Below are positions 7,261-15,594 of a DNA stretch of 31,442 nt, piece by piece. Numbering within the stretch: position 1 is the stretch's first letter; each line of letters begins with the position of its first letter. The notes beneath the pieces were generated by a model. The model saw only the letters and a program-made list of their open reading frames with translations, was not told the origin of the DNA and searched no databases. A program made the translations under genes and the position numbers. Source of the DNA: Spirochaetales bacterium (GTDB lineage Bacteria > Spirochaetota > Spirochaetia > JAGLYY01); contig JAGLYY010000132.1 of the NCBI GenBank assembly GCA_023131935.1, forward strand, positions 1 to 31,442, read 5' to 3'.

Positions 7261-7599
7261 ATGAAGATAGTATTTACTGCCAAAGGCACTGGATTGGATT
7301 CAGCCATGGATCCGAGGTTCGGAAGAACAGAATTCTTTGTTATTTATGACGAGGAATCGGAGAGCATCGACTCATACGACAACCGCGCTATTGAGAACGA
7401 AGCCCATGGAGCAGGCCCTAAAACTGCTCAGAAGCTTGCAGAATATGGAGTACAGGTCCTGATAACCGGTAATGGCCCAGGGAATAATGCAGCAAGAGTT
7501 CTGCAGGCAGCAGGAACCAAGGTCTATGTGGGTGCCGGAGACATGACTGTACGGGAGGCTCTGGAAGCATATAAGAAAGGCGAACTCAAAGAGTTCTAA
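7261..7599 (+). CDS. NifX/NifB-type dinitrogenase iron-molybdenum cofactor-binding family protein 2
   Basis: This 112-residue protein has the standard MTH1175-like layout: MKIVFTAKGTGLDSAMDPRFGRTEFFVIYD start, HGAGPKTAQKLAEYGVQVLI, and the GNGPGNNAARVL cluster loop (about 78-89). It ends in REALEAYKKGELKEF. DPRFGR is the commonest family signature and differs from the FGHC version in NifX protein 1, so the two copies are not redundant. The ATG at 7261 follows ACAGGAGTAGC; a longer frame from 7180 only shadows the ATPase gene. As the last clear operon member it is a good candidate for the cluster-carrying (ORP-like) protein. Confidence 0.92.
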   Translation: MKIVFTAKGTGLDSAMDPRFGRTEFFVIYDEESESIDSYDNRAIENEAHGAGPKTAQKLAEYGVQVLITGNGPGNNAARVLQAAGTKVYVGAGDMTVREALEAYKKGELKEF

Positions 7600-7610
7600 G
7601 CTGGGCGATA

Positions 7611-7721
7611 ATGGAAAAACTAATAGCAGCATTTGCTACATCCAGCAACAGTTGTAAATGGGACTCGAAATGCTGCTACTGTCTACAGCGGCTGGAATCT
7701 CTTCTTCTTTCAGGAGAATAA
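7611..7721 (+). CDS. Possible 36-residue Cys-rich small protein
   Basis: A 37-codon frame follows the second NifX gene by 11 bases. The peptide has four cysteines within ten residues (Cys15, Cys21, Cys22, Cys24) in an SCKWDSKCCYC arrangement, which suggests metal binding. Only a weak GGGCG precedes the ATG. The frame also encloses an 11-bp perfect inverted repeat (7624-7634 and 7668-7678), so the region could instead be a structured 3' end of the operon mRNA. I do not recognise a family. Its position at the end of a metal-cluster operon is the main argument for coding. Confidence 0.3.
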   Translation: MEKLIAAFATSSNSCKWDSKCCYCLQRLESLLLSGE

Positions 7722-7746
7722 ACCTGTTCATCAAACTCGCTCCTGA

Positions 7747-8601
7747 TCAAACATCCTGATTTGATGATAACTGCGCTGCCTCCCATCCCGCAAGGGCTTT
7801 TTTCCCTTCCGTACCCCATCTGTATTTATTGAAACAGCCTGATTTGGATATTACCCTGTGACAGGGAATCAGGAAGCCCACAGGATTGGATGCAACCGCA
7901 TTCGCAACGGCTCTGGTTGCCCCGGGACTGCCTATAGCCTCAGCAACCTGGCTATAACTTACAAGATTCCCTTCGGGTATGGAGAGGAGCGCCTTCCAGA
8001 CATTTATCTGGAAATTGGTCCCCCTTACATGGAGGTTGATGAAGGTTTCCGTTCGGGCTGCAGACTGCCGGGGGAATATCTTTTTAATTACAGGAAGGAT
8101 CTTTTCAGCATCCTCCAGGAGCTCAGCATTAATCCATTCCTTTTTGAAGCTCTGAAGATATTCAGATTTACCGGCAGAATCCATAAACCCCAGATGACAA
8201 ATACCACGGTCTGTTAAAGCGACGAGGCATTCTCCGAAGGGAGTTCCGGTAAATCCGTATGTAATCCTGAGTCCCCTGCCTTTGTTCTTAAACTCTCCAG
8301 GTGTCATTGCGGAAAGGTTTACGAACAGATCATGAAGACGTCCCGGACCGGAAAGCCCTGCTTCAAGGGATGTATCCAGGAGGCTTTTTGAGGCCGCAAG
8401 CTGCTTCCTTGTGTATTCCAGGGTAAGAAAGTGAAGAAACTGAACAGGGCTTATCCCAGCCCAGCGTTTGAACAGGCGGCTGAAATGAAACTTACTCAGG
8501 TTAACTGCTTCTGCTATTTCATCCAGCCCCGGCTGCCTTTTGAAGTTTTTCTCCAGGAATCTTATCGCCTCGGCAATTCTTCCGTAATCATTCGTAAACA
8601 T
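7747..8601 (-). CDS. AraC-type regulator fused to O6-alkylguanine-DNA alkyltransferase (Ada-like)
   Basis: This 284-residue protein has an N-terminal AraC helix-turn-helix pair (about 8-105; LDEIAEAVNLSKFHFSRLFK). A C-terminal alkyltransferase (about 115-275) has acceptor Cys247 in IPCHRVI, the NVWKAL helix and SYSQVAEAIG. The enzyme removes methyl groups from O6-methylguanine in DNA in a suicide reaction. The N-terminal zinc domain of full Ada, which repairs phosphotriesters and triggers induction, is absent. The protein may therefore act as a repair enzyme with its own DNA-binding module. It is monocistronic, convergent with the NifX operon and divergent from the transporter gene. Confidence 0.92.
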   Translation of the reverse strand: MFTNDYGRIAEAIRFLEKNFKRQPGLDEIAEAVNLSKFHFSRLFKRWAGISPVQFLHFLTLEYTRKQLAASKSLLDTSLEAGLSGPGRLHDLFVNLSAMTPGEFKNKGRGLRITYGFTGTPFGECLVALTDRGICHLGFMDSAGKSEYLQSFKKEWINAELLEDAEKILPVIKKIFPRQSAARTETFINLHVRGTNFQINVWKALLSIPEGNLVSYSQVAEAIGSPGATRAVANAVASNPVGFLIPCHRVISKSGCFNKYRWGTEGKKALAGWEAAQLSSNQDV

Positions 8602-8756
8602 GAGTATATATTACTATTGCGCAAGTATTTCCGCCACCCGGTTCTTGCTCATTTGTGCTGTGTCTGGATGAGCATATTTTCTACTTTATCTGAAAGTATT
8701 ATTTATGGTAATATCCAGGGGAAATGAGACACGGTTTATAGTGGAGACAATTAGAT

Positions 8757-9746
8757 ATGCTTTATATCCTGAAAAAACAGTGGTTCACAATAGCACTTGT
8801 TACTTCACTTGTTTTAGGAGTGGTTTTATCAGATTTAGTATTACCCCTTAATCCTGGAGGAATTGTAACATCCATTGTTGTTGTAATAATGTTTTTTAAT
8901 ATGGGCTTAACCCTTCCAGCAGAAACCATTGTAGCAGGAGTAGGTAATATAAAAGTACACTTTTATATTCAATTTTTTATTTTTATATTTGTTCCACTTT
9001 ACTTTACCCTTGCAATGTTTTTGTTAAAAAATTTAATCAATCCAGTTGTAGCGACCGGAATATTGGCATTATCCTGTTTACCGACAACTATTTCAACATG
9101 TTCTGTTTTCACTCAATTATCGGAGGGGAACAGTGTTGTAACCATGTTCAATGCTTCTCTGTCGAACATAGCGGGGATAATAATTTCACCTCTCCTGTTA
9201 TCATTTATTTTAAAGGATTCGGGGCACTCTCTTCCCCGAGGAGAGATGCTGAGTATGTTTCAGGGATTGGCAATGAAAATGCTTCTCCCAATTGGAGTGG
9301 GACAGTTGTTAAGGCTGTTACTAAAAGATTTCGCAGTGAAACACAAAAAGAAAATTGGTCTGACTAACAATGTTTTAATACTGGTAATCGTCTTTTTCAC
9401 TATTTCAATGACTGCAACAAATCCTGATTTTACAAAGAGCCTGACAGGGACGGTTGTTCCATTTCTTTTTCTTGCACTTTCCCACTACTTACTCGTTTTC
9501 TTTGCATACCAGGGGGGTAAAATTATTGGGATTAAAGGAAAGGAATTGATCAGTATAGTTTTTGCAGCACCGCAAAAAACTCTTGCTGTCGGTGTTCCTC
9601 TTCTATCCACATGGTTTGCGGGAACCCCTGAAATTCTGGGGATAGCTATTCTACCCCTTTTATTTTATCACTCATGGCAGCTTTTTACTGCCGGAATATT
9701 AAAAGGACTTCCTGCTATTGAAGCTCTCCGAGGAGAGAACCCATGA
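8757..9746 (+). CDS. SBF-like (SLC10A7-type) bile acid:sodium symporter family transporter
   Basis: This 329-residue inner-membrane protein has about nine to ten hydrophobic segments across its length. The segment LPTTISTCSVFTQLSEGNSV (107-126) followed by FNASLSNIAGIIISP is the signature of SBF-like proteins (PF13593, relatives of SLC10A7/Rch1) rather than classic bile acid symporters. The late APQKTLAVGVPLL stretch (about 269-281) is the second conserved crossover region. Substrate is unknown. The ATG at 8757 is preceded by GTGGAG. The coding DNA is more AT-rich than the flanking repair gene. Confidence 0.85.
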   Translation: MLYILKKQWFTIALVTSLVLGVVLSDLVLPLNPGGIVTSIVVVIMFFNMGLTLPAETIVAGVGNIKVHFYIQFFIFIFVPLYFTLAMFLLKNLINPVVATGILALSCLPTTISTCSVFTQLSEGNSVVTMFNASLSNIAGIIISPLLLSFILKDSGHSLPRGEMLSMFQGLAMKMLLPIGVGQLLRLLLKDFAVKHKKKIGLTNNVLILVIVFFTISMTATNPDFTKSLTGTVVPFLFLALSHYLLVFFAYQGGKIIGIKGKELISIVFAAPQKTLAVGVPLLSTWFAGTPEILGIAILPLLFYHSWQLFTAGILKGLPAIEALRGENP

Positions 9747-9822
9747 TATTTAAATTCCCATGCTGGTTTTCTTCAGACATACCTCATCCAGGAATATAAT
9801 AATAACTAAACCAATATTATTG

Positions 9823-10545
9823 CTACCCAAACACCTTCTTTAGTAAATCGGTAATTCTAGCTGCAGGATCTGTCCTAATTGCTTTTTCTTCCCTTTCAAC
9901 GATAAGGAAAAGAGCATCTAATGCTTTATTTGTAATATATACATCAAGATCATATTCCCTTTTCTCGACCAGTGGAAGTGAATTATAAGTAGTCAAAATA
10001 GTTTTGTACATTTGAGTAAGTCCGACATTGTCCATTGTATTTTTTACCACAGGAAAAAACTCATCATACAGGTTCATTCGATAATGACTCTCAAGATAAC
10101 GGGTGGCAGCGTCGTCAGGACCATTTAGAATATTCCATGCATCTGAAAAACTCATATGGTTTATTGCATCAATAAAAATATCAACAGCCAGAGCACATGC
10201 TTCTTCCGCAGCATGATTCATGGTTTCTTCAAACTCATCCATCTGCCTTGAAAATCCGATTTTTCGAAGTGTTGAATCGATTTTATCAAATTCTTCAGGC
10301 AATAATATTTTTAATTCGGGATTCCCGAAGAATCCATTATACACAGAAAGAAAATCAACAGCTTTTCTTGCTCCTACCTCAAGAGCTTCTTTTAATCCGG
10401 ATATTATCGTACTCTCATCAAGTTCATTTGTAGTGCTGCCTAATGGCAATCCCGGAATATCCAATTTAGAAATTGTCTCACATGCTGAGAATCCAAATAG
10501 AATAGCTGTTAACATTAAGATCCGAATAACTAATTTCCAATTCAT
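9823..10545 (-). CDS. DUF4197 family lipoprotein
   Basis: This 240-residue exported protein has a short basic start, a hydrophobic stretch and a lipobox-like FGFSAC ending at Cys22. The lipobox is weak by enterobacterial rules but acceptable for spirochaetes. The mature part matches the DUF4197 pattern: ISGLKEALEVGARKAV (about 49-64), then GFFGNPELKILLPEEF, then the long helical region and Tyr-rich DVYITNKALDALF near the end. Function is unknown. GGAGCG precedes the ATG. The gene starts 14 bases after the end of the 596-residue gene, so the two form an operon. Confidence 0.82.
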   Translation of the reverse strand: MNWKLVIRILMLTAILFGFSACETISKLDIPGLPLGSTTNELDESTIISGLKEALEVGARKAVDFLSVYNGFFGNPELKILLPEEFDKIDSTLRKIGFSRQMDEFEETMNHAAEEACALAVDIFIDAINHMSFSDAWNILNGPDDAATRYLESHYRMNLYDEFFPVVKNTMDNVGLTQMYKTILTTYNSLPLVEKREYDLDVYITNKALDALFLIVEREEKAIRTDPAARITDLLKKVFG

Positions 10546-10559
10546 TCCGCGCTCCTTTT

Positions 10560-12350
10560 TTAACAGTTAAGAGATTTTACTTTTTTGTTTATATCGAGCA
10601 CTTCCAGTTTTAAAGATTCAAGGGACAATATAAAACTGTCTTTTTTCTCTTCAAAAAATCTTTCAGTTAATTCCTGATAATATGAAATTCCATCAAGAAG
10701 ATTAGATCCAAACTCAATAAGCTGCTTCTTACCTTCGTTCACAACAATTCCAAGAGAGATATCTTCAAATTTAGCTCTAAAATGCTCAATATATAATTCC
10801 AGCTCCCGAAGGAACATATGGACCCTCTTTTCAGAAGTGATTAAATTAATTCTTCCATAAATATGATCCACCATCTCTTTTAAACTACTGATCTTTGAAA
10901 AATTAATAATATTCGGTCCCGGAGTTAGTGCGATTTGCGCCTTCTTGTCAATTCCAAGAGTTTTAGTTGCAGCCCCTGCAAGATCATGACAGATACAGGA
11001 TTTTGCCAGAATATTTTGCTTTAGTTTTTCAAAAACTTTTAAAGGTAATTTCTCTTTCATTAAAGCTGCCAGTTTCTTTTTTTGATAAGATTTACTTGCC
11101 AAACACTCAGGTGTTTCTGAGAACTCTGTATTAAGAGCAGCAAATTTATTAACACAAGGGGCACCGGGATTTCCCTTGGCAATCCTGCTCTTTCTCAGCA
11201 GCTCACTTGCAGAATTTTTTATATTCCAAAACAATACGCCCAATGGAGAGGCTTGACTTAAAAATACATCTGACTTTTGGGCTTCAACCAGTTTGTTAAG
11301 ATGTTCTTCATTAATATTAATCACTTCCGGAACCAGCAAAAAAGGAGTTCCCCAACCGGTCCCGTCAAGATCATAGTATTCTCTTAAGAACTTATCCTCT
11401 TCAGCAGTACCTATTCCCCCCTGCGCGGTAACTTTAAATCCATTTTCTACAACTCGTGAATCTCCTCCGGATTTAAGAAAAGCTCCCCCAATTGTTTCGA
11501 TCAGTTTTTGCTTTCCCTTCCGAAACTCTTCAAGTATTGGACCTAATAATATCCCTTTAGAGGCGAATGCATGCCCTCCACAATTTAATCCGGATTCAAT
11601 TCTGTATTCCGAAACCCATAGCCCTTTCCGAGCGAGGGCCCGTCCCTGTATGATCGCGGAACGAAAGTCACTTACTTTAATTACAATTCGCTTCTTCAAT
11701 TTTCCCAAAACATTGGGAAGGAAATCTTTATACTGACTGATTGCGTCAAAAAGTCTTGGATTTATTCCTGCAGAAAAAATCATTGCTGAATTTAGTTTAC
11801 TCTTTGCATATCCCCTTAAGGCGGAAATAGCACTAGAGTATTTAGTGTCAAGTTCTTTACCCTTATATACCGGAACAGTATCAAGTTTTGTCATTATATT
11901 AACATCAATCGATCCGGTTACAACCTGCGACCGCAAATGTTTCTGGAGAAGGGACCTCTCCTCCCCCTCGGGAAGACCTTTCATTTTAAGATATTCCTGC
12001 TTCAAATGGTTCTCAGGCAGAAGCTCAAAATAGCTGGTAATCTCACTTCCTTCTTCAAATGGACTTTCCAGCAATTCCAGAACCTCCTTTTTTACCAAAT
12101 CATCAAGAAGGTTCAAATATGATGTAATCCGTTTGGCTCTCCAATCTTCCGACCCCCTCCGGATGGGGGAATAGGGAAGATTGTTCTTTTCCGAATGGAA
12201 TTGACGCATCTGCTCAATTAAATTATCGTCAACCAGGGAGATTACAGATGAAATCCCGTATTTTGCAACCTTAAGCGGAGCGTCGATAGAAAAACCGGTG
12301 CCCATCACGGGTATTTGGAATGAATGGGATTCAAAATGATAACTATTCAT
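10560..12350 (-). CDS. Uncharacterised 596-residue protein, probable nitronate-monooxygenase-like TIM barrel
   Basis: I do not recognise a named family. The start MGTGFSIDAPLKVAKYGISS (16-35) looks like the first strand and helix of an FMN TIM barrel. Residues 255-345 carry GLNCGGHAFASKG, a VTAQGGIGTAEEDKFL block (307-322) and GTGWGTPFLLVPE. In nitronate monooxygenase and FabK relatives, such GGI-G and G-x-PFL blocks hold the FMN phosphate and close the barrel. Residues 395-470 contain several cysteines (Cys399, Cys416, Cys452, Cys454). The C-terminal 100 residues are helical. The ATG at 12350 is chosen because AAGGAGAG lies just before it; the open frame to 12395 has no ribosome site. It is cotranscribed with the DUF4197 lipoprotein. 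A cytoplasmic flavoenzyme is the best guess. Confidence 0.55.
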   Translation of the reverse strand: MNSYHFESHSFQIPVMGTGFSIDAPLKVAKYGISSVISLVDDNLIEQMRQFHSEKNNLPYSPIRRGSEDWRAKRITSYLNLLDDLVKKEVLELLESPFEEGSEITSYFELLPENHLKQEYLKMKGLPEGEERSLLQKHLRSQVVTGSIDVNIMTKLDTVPVYKGKELDTKYSSAISALRGYAKSKLNSAMIFSAGINPRLFDAISQYKDFLPNVLGKLKKRIVIKVSDFRSAIIQGRALARKGLWVSEYRIESGLNCGGHAFASKGILLGPILEEFRKGKQKLIETIGGAFLKSGGDSRVVENGFKVTAQGGIGTAEEDKFLREYYDLDGTGWGTPFLLVPEVININEEHLNKLVEAQKSDVFLSQASPLGVLFWNIKNSASELLRKSRIAKGNPGAPCVNKFAALNTEFSETPECLASKSYQKKKLAALMKEKLPLKVFEKLKQNILAKSCICHDLAGAATKTLGIDKKAQIALTPGPNIINFSKISSLKEMVDHIYGRINLITSEKRVHMFLRELELYIEHFRAKFEDISLGIVVNEGKKQLIEFGSNLLDGISYYQELTERFFEEKKDSFILSLESLKLEVLDINKKVKSLNC

Positions 12351-12465
12351 TGTTATCTCTCCTTCAAAAAAACACTGGGCTTTTGGGCGGTTCATTTGGG
12401 AACCGATTGTAATCTACCTCACAAGAAAAGAAAAAACAAGTGGTGTTTTCCACCATTCATTTCGC

Positions 12466-12511
12466 AATGATAAGCGTTTCTATCCCCGGGCGCAAGCGCG
12501 AAAGCGGCCGG
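12466..12511. repeat. 46-bp dispersed hairpin repeat, copy 1
   Basis: It matches 16917-16962 at 42 of 46 positions. The 3' half is an inverted repeat (CCGGGCGC, ten-base loop, GCGGCCGG here) and the 5' half is AATGATA followed by a T-rich run. This copy's stem is imperfect. It lies in the 218-bp gap between two divergently transcribed genes, in the form of a REP-like extragenic palindrome. Confidence 0.8.
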
Positions 12512-12613
12512 AACATGGTGGCGCCGGCAATTGCGTGCATACACAATGGTTATTCACTTTCGGGGGTGCATCCCCTTTCTTTTACTGCTAAACTGTGCTG
12601 AAGGGGAAACAGG

Positions 12614-15235
12614 ATGAGTAATGAAATCCCTCCAGGAATTGCTACCAAACAGGATAAACCCCTTATCCTGCGGATCTTCGGAGGGCTCGCCGTTTTCATT
12701 GCCCTTATCGAGCTCCTTCTGTGCTTCTCCGGTCCCATAGCCTTCAAGCAGAAACCCAGTCTGGTGTTCTTTCCTCTCCTTGCCGGTAAACTGAGCGAAG
12801 AAGAAGTGGATAGAATGGTTTCCTTTGTGGAACAGGAGATCGCCCTTACCGGCTCATATTCCATCGTCAGTCAGAGTTTCCTCAGGGAATATCACATACG
12901 TAATAATCCGGATTATGATCCATCTCTCCTGAGACCAGGTGATTTCAACGAGGCCGGGGAGTCAGCCCGGGAGCTGGGAATGGATCGGTTTGCCATGGCC
13001 TGGCTCTATGTTTACGGTGAAACCGCCGAAATCTCGGTATCCATACGGAATGCGGAGGATGGTGAACTGATTACTCACCACAGGTTTAAGTCAGACAGTC
13101 TGGAAAATCTCTACAGGGGAATTGGACTTGAAGGTGAGGACCTGAACATCCGGGATGAACTCAGATTCTCAACCAAAGGGATTACCCTCACCGACTTCCT
13201 GATCCTCGGGATTCTTGCCCTCCAACTGCTCCTGGGAATGCTGGCGATTTCCGGGCGTGAACCGGGCATCTTTCTGGAGATAACCTGGGCTCCCGCGTTG
13301 ATCCTTTTTTTGTTCGCATACATCTACGCGAGAAACGCAAACATGGATTATGTTCAGCGGTTCATTGCAACCAAGGGGCATATACAGCTTGCCGGAAGTA
13401 CGGCCCTCGAGCAGCTGTATGCCTTCCTGCGGTTTGGTCCGATTCTGTTGGCTAACGGTGGTTACTACATCTGGCGAAGAATCACCCTGCAGAAGAAGGA
13501 AAAACTGCCTTCGGAAAAAACCTGGATACAGAGATGGATCACCCCCTGGCCTCTTCCCTGGACAGCTGTTTCCGCCTTGCTTTTTGCCCTGGCCTTTCCT
13601 TCATTTCTCACCCTCAAGGGTATCGGCATTCTTGCGTGGTTTGCCCTTATTCCCCTGTTTATCATACTCCTGAACTCATCCCCCGGTAGGTCTGTCTTCT
13701 ACGGGGTGTTCTTCGGAGTCCTGCAGGCCCTCATAGTAAACTACTGGCACGGGGTTTACAGTTACCTGACTCTCCATCTCCTTACAATCGCCATCACCCT
13801 GGAATACCTGATTTTCATGTCCATCCTGACGGGGGTAATCAGGGTCAGCGGAAAATGGGGCTTCCTGACAGCACCCCTGCTGTGGGTCCTTTTTGATTAT
13901 GCCAGATCGATAACGGAATTCGGATACCCCTGGGGGATCATCGGAACCACCCAGTATCAGTTTCTCCCATTCATTCAAATTGCTTCCCTGACAGGGATCT
14001 GGGGTCCCGGTTTTATCATCCTGCTGTGCAACAGTTCAGCTGCCTGGGTCCTCAGCAGAGGGCTCTTCAGGTGGCGGTGGCCGGGACCAGAGAAGCTGCC
14101 GGTGGGAAGAACCACAGTACCGGAAACCGGCAGGTACAGGCTCCCGGGTCCTCTCGCTGATGCACTCCGGAAACATATCAATTTCACTGCCCTGTTCCCC
14201 CTGGCAGTTTCAGCTGCTGTTTTCCTTGGTGCCATTATTGCAGGCACCATCATCCTCGTCTCTTTAAGACACCATATTTACGGAGATCCGGACACCCCGG
14301 CTGCAGTAATCGTGCTGACCCAGAGTAATACGGACCCCAGGAAACATGAGTACCGGGACAACTTCGAACGGCTGAAGGAGCTGACGAATAAAGCATTGGC
14401 CGAACTTCCGGATGGGGCGGACCTTGTTGCCTGGCCTGAAGGGGGGTTCAAACTTGACATCAGGTACTGGACTGCGCCGAACAGGTATTACACGTATTGG
14501 GGACGCTTTGTTAAGGAATTCCTGGATTTTCAGGAAGGACTTTCGACCTGGCTCCTGACCGGAACACAGGATCACATAATGATCGCTGAAAACGACAAGG
14601 AAAAACGTTTGAACTATAATTCCTCGGTCCTGCTGGATGATAACGGAGAGCTCCGGCAGTTTTACCATAAAATTCATCTTGTCCCCTTCACCGAGCACTT
14701 CCCCCTGAACAAAGAAAAATTTGCCGGACTCTATGAGTTCTTTCAGAACTTCAACATTTCCAACTGGGGAACCGGAGAAGAAAGAACAGTTTTCCAGCAT
14801 GAGAAGATGAGATTCATCACCCCGATCTGTTTCGAAGATGTTTTTCCTGATCATATCCGCCGTTTTGTAAAAAACGATGTAGATATCATTCTCAATATCA
14901 GTAACGACTACTGGTCTCTTTCTGCTGTAGAGGGAACGCAGCACGGTATTCTATCGCTGTTCCGGGCCGTGGAGAACCAGCGCCCACTCCTGCGGGCCAC
15001 TTCTTCGGGGTATACAATGTACGTTGACGCAACAGGAAAGATACAACCAGGCTCGCCTGGTCCATATACCAAAGGATACACCATCGCCCGTGTACCTCTT
15101 CCGGAGAAAAGGCTGACCCTCTATACCCGATGGGGGGACTGGTTTCCCCTTGCCTGCGGGGGGGCTCTTATCTTTTTCTTCCTTCTACGGGGTGGAAGGA
15201 ATATGGTCCTGAAACTGCGGAGCAAGAAGGCATAG
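12614..15235 (+). CDS. lnt: Apolipoprotein N-acyltransferase with large N-terminal extension
   Basis: This 873-residue inner-membrane enzyme transfers the third acyl chain to the N-terminal cysteine of lipoproteins. The Lnt core (about 312-860) has several membrane helices and then a nitrilase domain with the catalytic triad Glu609 (AWPEGG), Lys686 (YHKIHLVPFTEHFP) and Cys739 (ICFED). Usual Lnt length is about 500-550. The extra 310 residues contain one membrane helix near 21-40 and a probably periplasmic domain (about 48-185). That domain looks like the TolB-N/CsgG-like fold (LVFFPLLAGKLSEEEVDRMV..., ELGMDRFAMAWLYVYGE). Two or three further helices (190-240 and 265-285) follow. GAAGGGGAAACAGG precedes the ATG. 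All catalytic residues are present, so the enzyme should be active. Confidence 0.93.
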   Translation: MSNEIPPGIATKQDKPLILRIFGGLAVFIALIELLLCFSGPIAFKQKPSLVFFPLLAGKLSEEEVDRMVSFVEQEIALTGSYSIVSQSFLREYHIRNNPDYDPSLLRPGDFNEAGESARELGMDRFAMAWLYVYGETAEISVSIRNAEDGELITHHRFKSDSLENLYRGIGLEGEDLNIRDELRFSTKGITLTDFLILGILALQLLLGMLAISGREPGIFLEITWAPALILFLFAYIYARNANMDYVQRFIATKGHIQLAGSTALEQLYAFLRFGPILLANGGYYIWRRITLQKKEKLPSEKTWIQRWITPWPLPWTAVSALLFALAFPSFLTLKGIGILAWFALIPLFIILLNSSPGRSVFYGVFFGVLQALIVNYWHGVYSYLTLHLLTIAITLEYLIFMSILTGVIRVSGKWGFLTAPLLWVLFDYARSITEFGYPWGIIGTTQYQFLPFIQIASLTGIWGPGFIILLCNSSAAWVLSRGLFRWRWPGPEKLPVGRTTVPETGRYRLPGPLADALRKHINFTALFPLAVSAAVFLGAIIAGTIILVSLRHHIYGDPDTPAAVIVLTQSNTDPRKHEYRDNFERLKELTNKALAELPDGADLVAWPEGGFKLDIRYWTAPNRYYTYWGRFVKEFLDFQEGLSTWLLTGTQDHIMIAENDKEKRLNYNSSVLLDDNGELRQFYHKIHLVPFTEHFPLNKEKFAGLYEFFQNFNISNWGTGEERTVFQHEKMRFITPICFEDVFPDHIRRFVKNDVDIILNISNDYWSLSAVEGTQHGILSLFRAVENQRPLLRATSSGYTMYVDATGKIQPGSPGPYTKGYTIARVPLPEKRLTLYTRWGDWFPLACGGALIFFFLLRGGRNMVLKLRSKKA

Positions 15236-15594
15236 AGAAGAACGAATTCTGCTGAATCAGGTTCGCGCTTGTTTTCAGATATTCGTTCTAAAGCTGTCCT
15301 GGACCGGGAGCTCGTATCACCGGCATTTGTCGGTAAACGACAGCGACATACGAACTTTACTCTCTCTAAAGAAAAGATTTATATTCTGTATGGATAAGAA
15401 CTTATTTCCTTGACTTCACCTATAGCTCGATGTTAAATTTTTTGTAATTGAGAAAAAGTAAGCACCTTCAAAGTATCCGGCAATTCCCAAGGTTGTTGCA
15501 CCCTTCCTGTACATTCAGCTCTTTGAGATTCCTCTACCCGGGATTTTACAGAAAGAATGCTTAAAAAAGATTATTTATTTCACAGGAGGCTATT
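15236..15594. other. 359-bp intergenic region between lnt and the hydrolase gene
   Basis: No convincing gene is seen. A 9-bp perfect inverted repeat (AGAACGAAT at 15239-15247, ATTCGTTCT at 15281-15289) lies immediately after the lnt stop and could protect or end the lnt message; no T-tract follows. The sigma-70 promoter at 15410-15438 implies a leader of about 150 bases before the hydrolase gene, with an AGGAGG ribosome site just before its ATG. Confidence 0.5.
15410..15438 (+). promoter_or_regulatory. Sigma-70 promoter for the lipoprotein hydrolase gene
   Basis: TTGACT (15410-15415) and TTAAAT (15433-15438) are spaced 17 bases apart. The -35 box is near consensus and the -10 box weaker. Transcription from here would give a leader of about 150 bases, long enough for post-transcriptional control, although I see no recognisable riboswitch. 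Confidence 0.5.

Noticed and set aside
7180..7599. Longer start for NifX protein 2, and likewise for NifX protein 1 (5103) and YefM (30122)
   Set aside because: The extra N-termini overlap other genes or non-coding DNA and lack ribosome sites; the internal ATGs have good sites and match family N-termini.
12484..12511. GC hairpin repeats at 12484 and 16935 as intrinsic terminators
   Set aside because: No T-run follows either stem, and copy 1 sits between divergent genes where no terminator is needed.
13975..14944. Long minus-strand frames inside lnt, and similar ones inside pruA, the FAD fusion and kamA
   Set aside because: They mirror the codon pattern of strongly supported genes on the other strand and show no motifs of their own.
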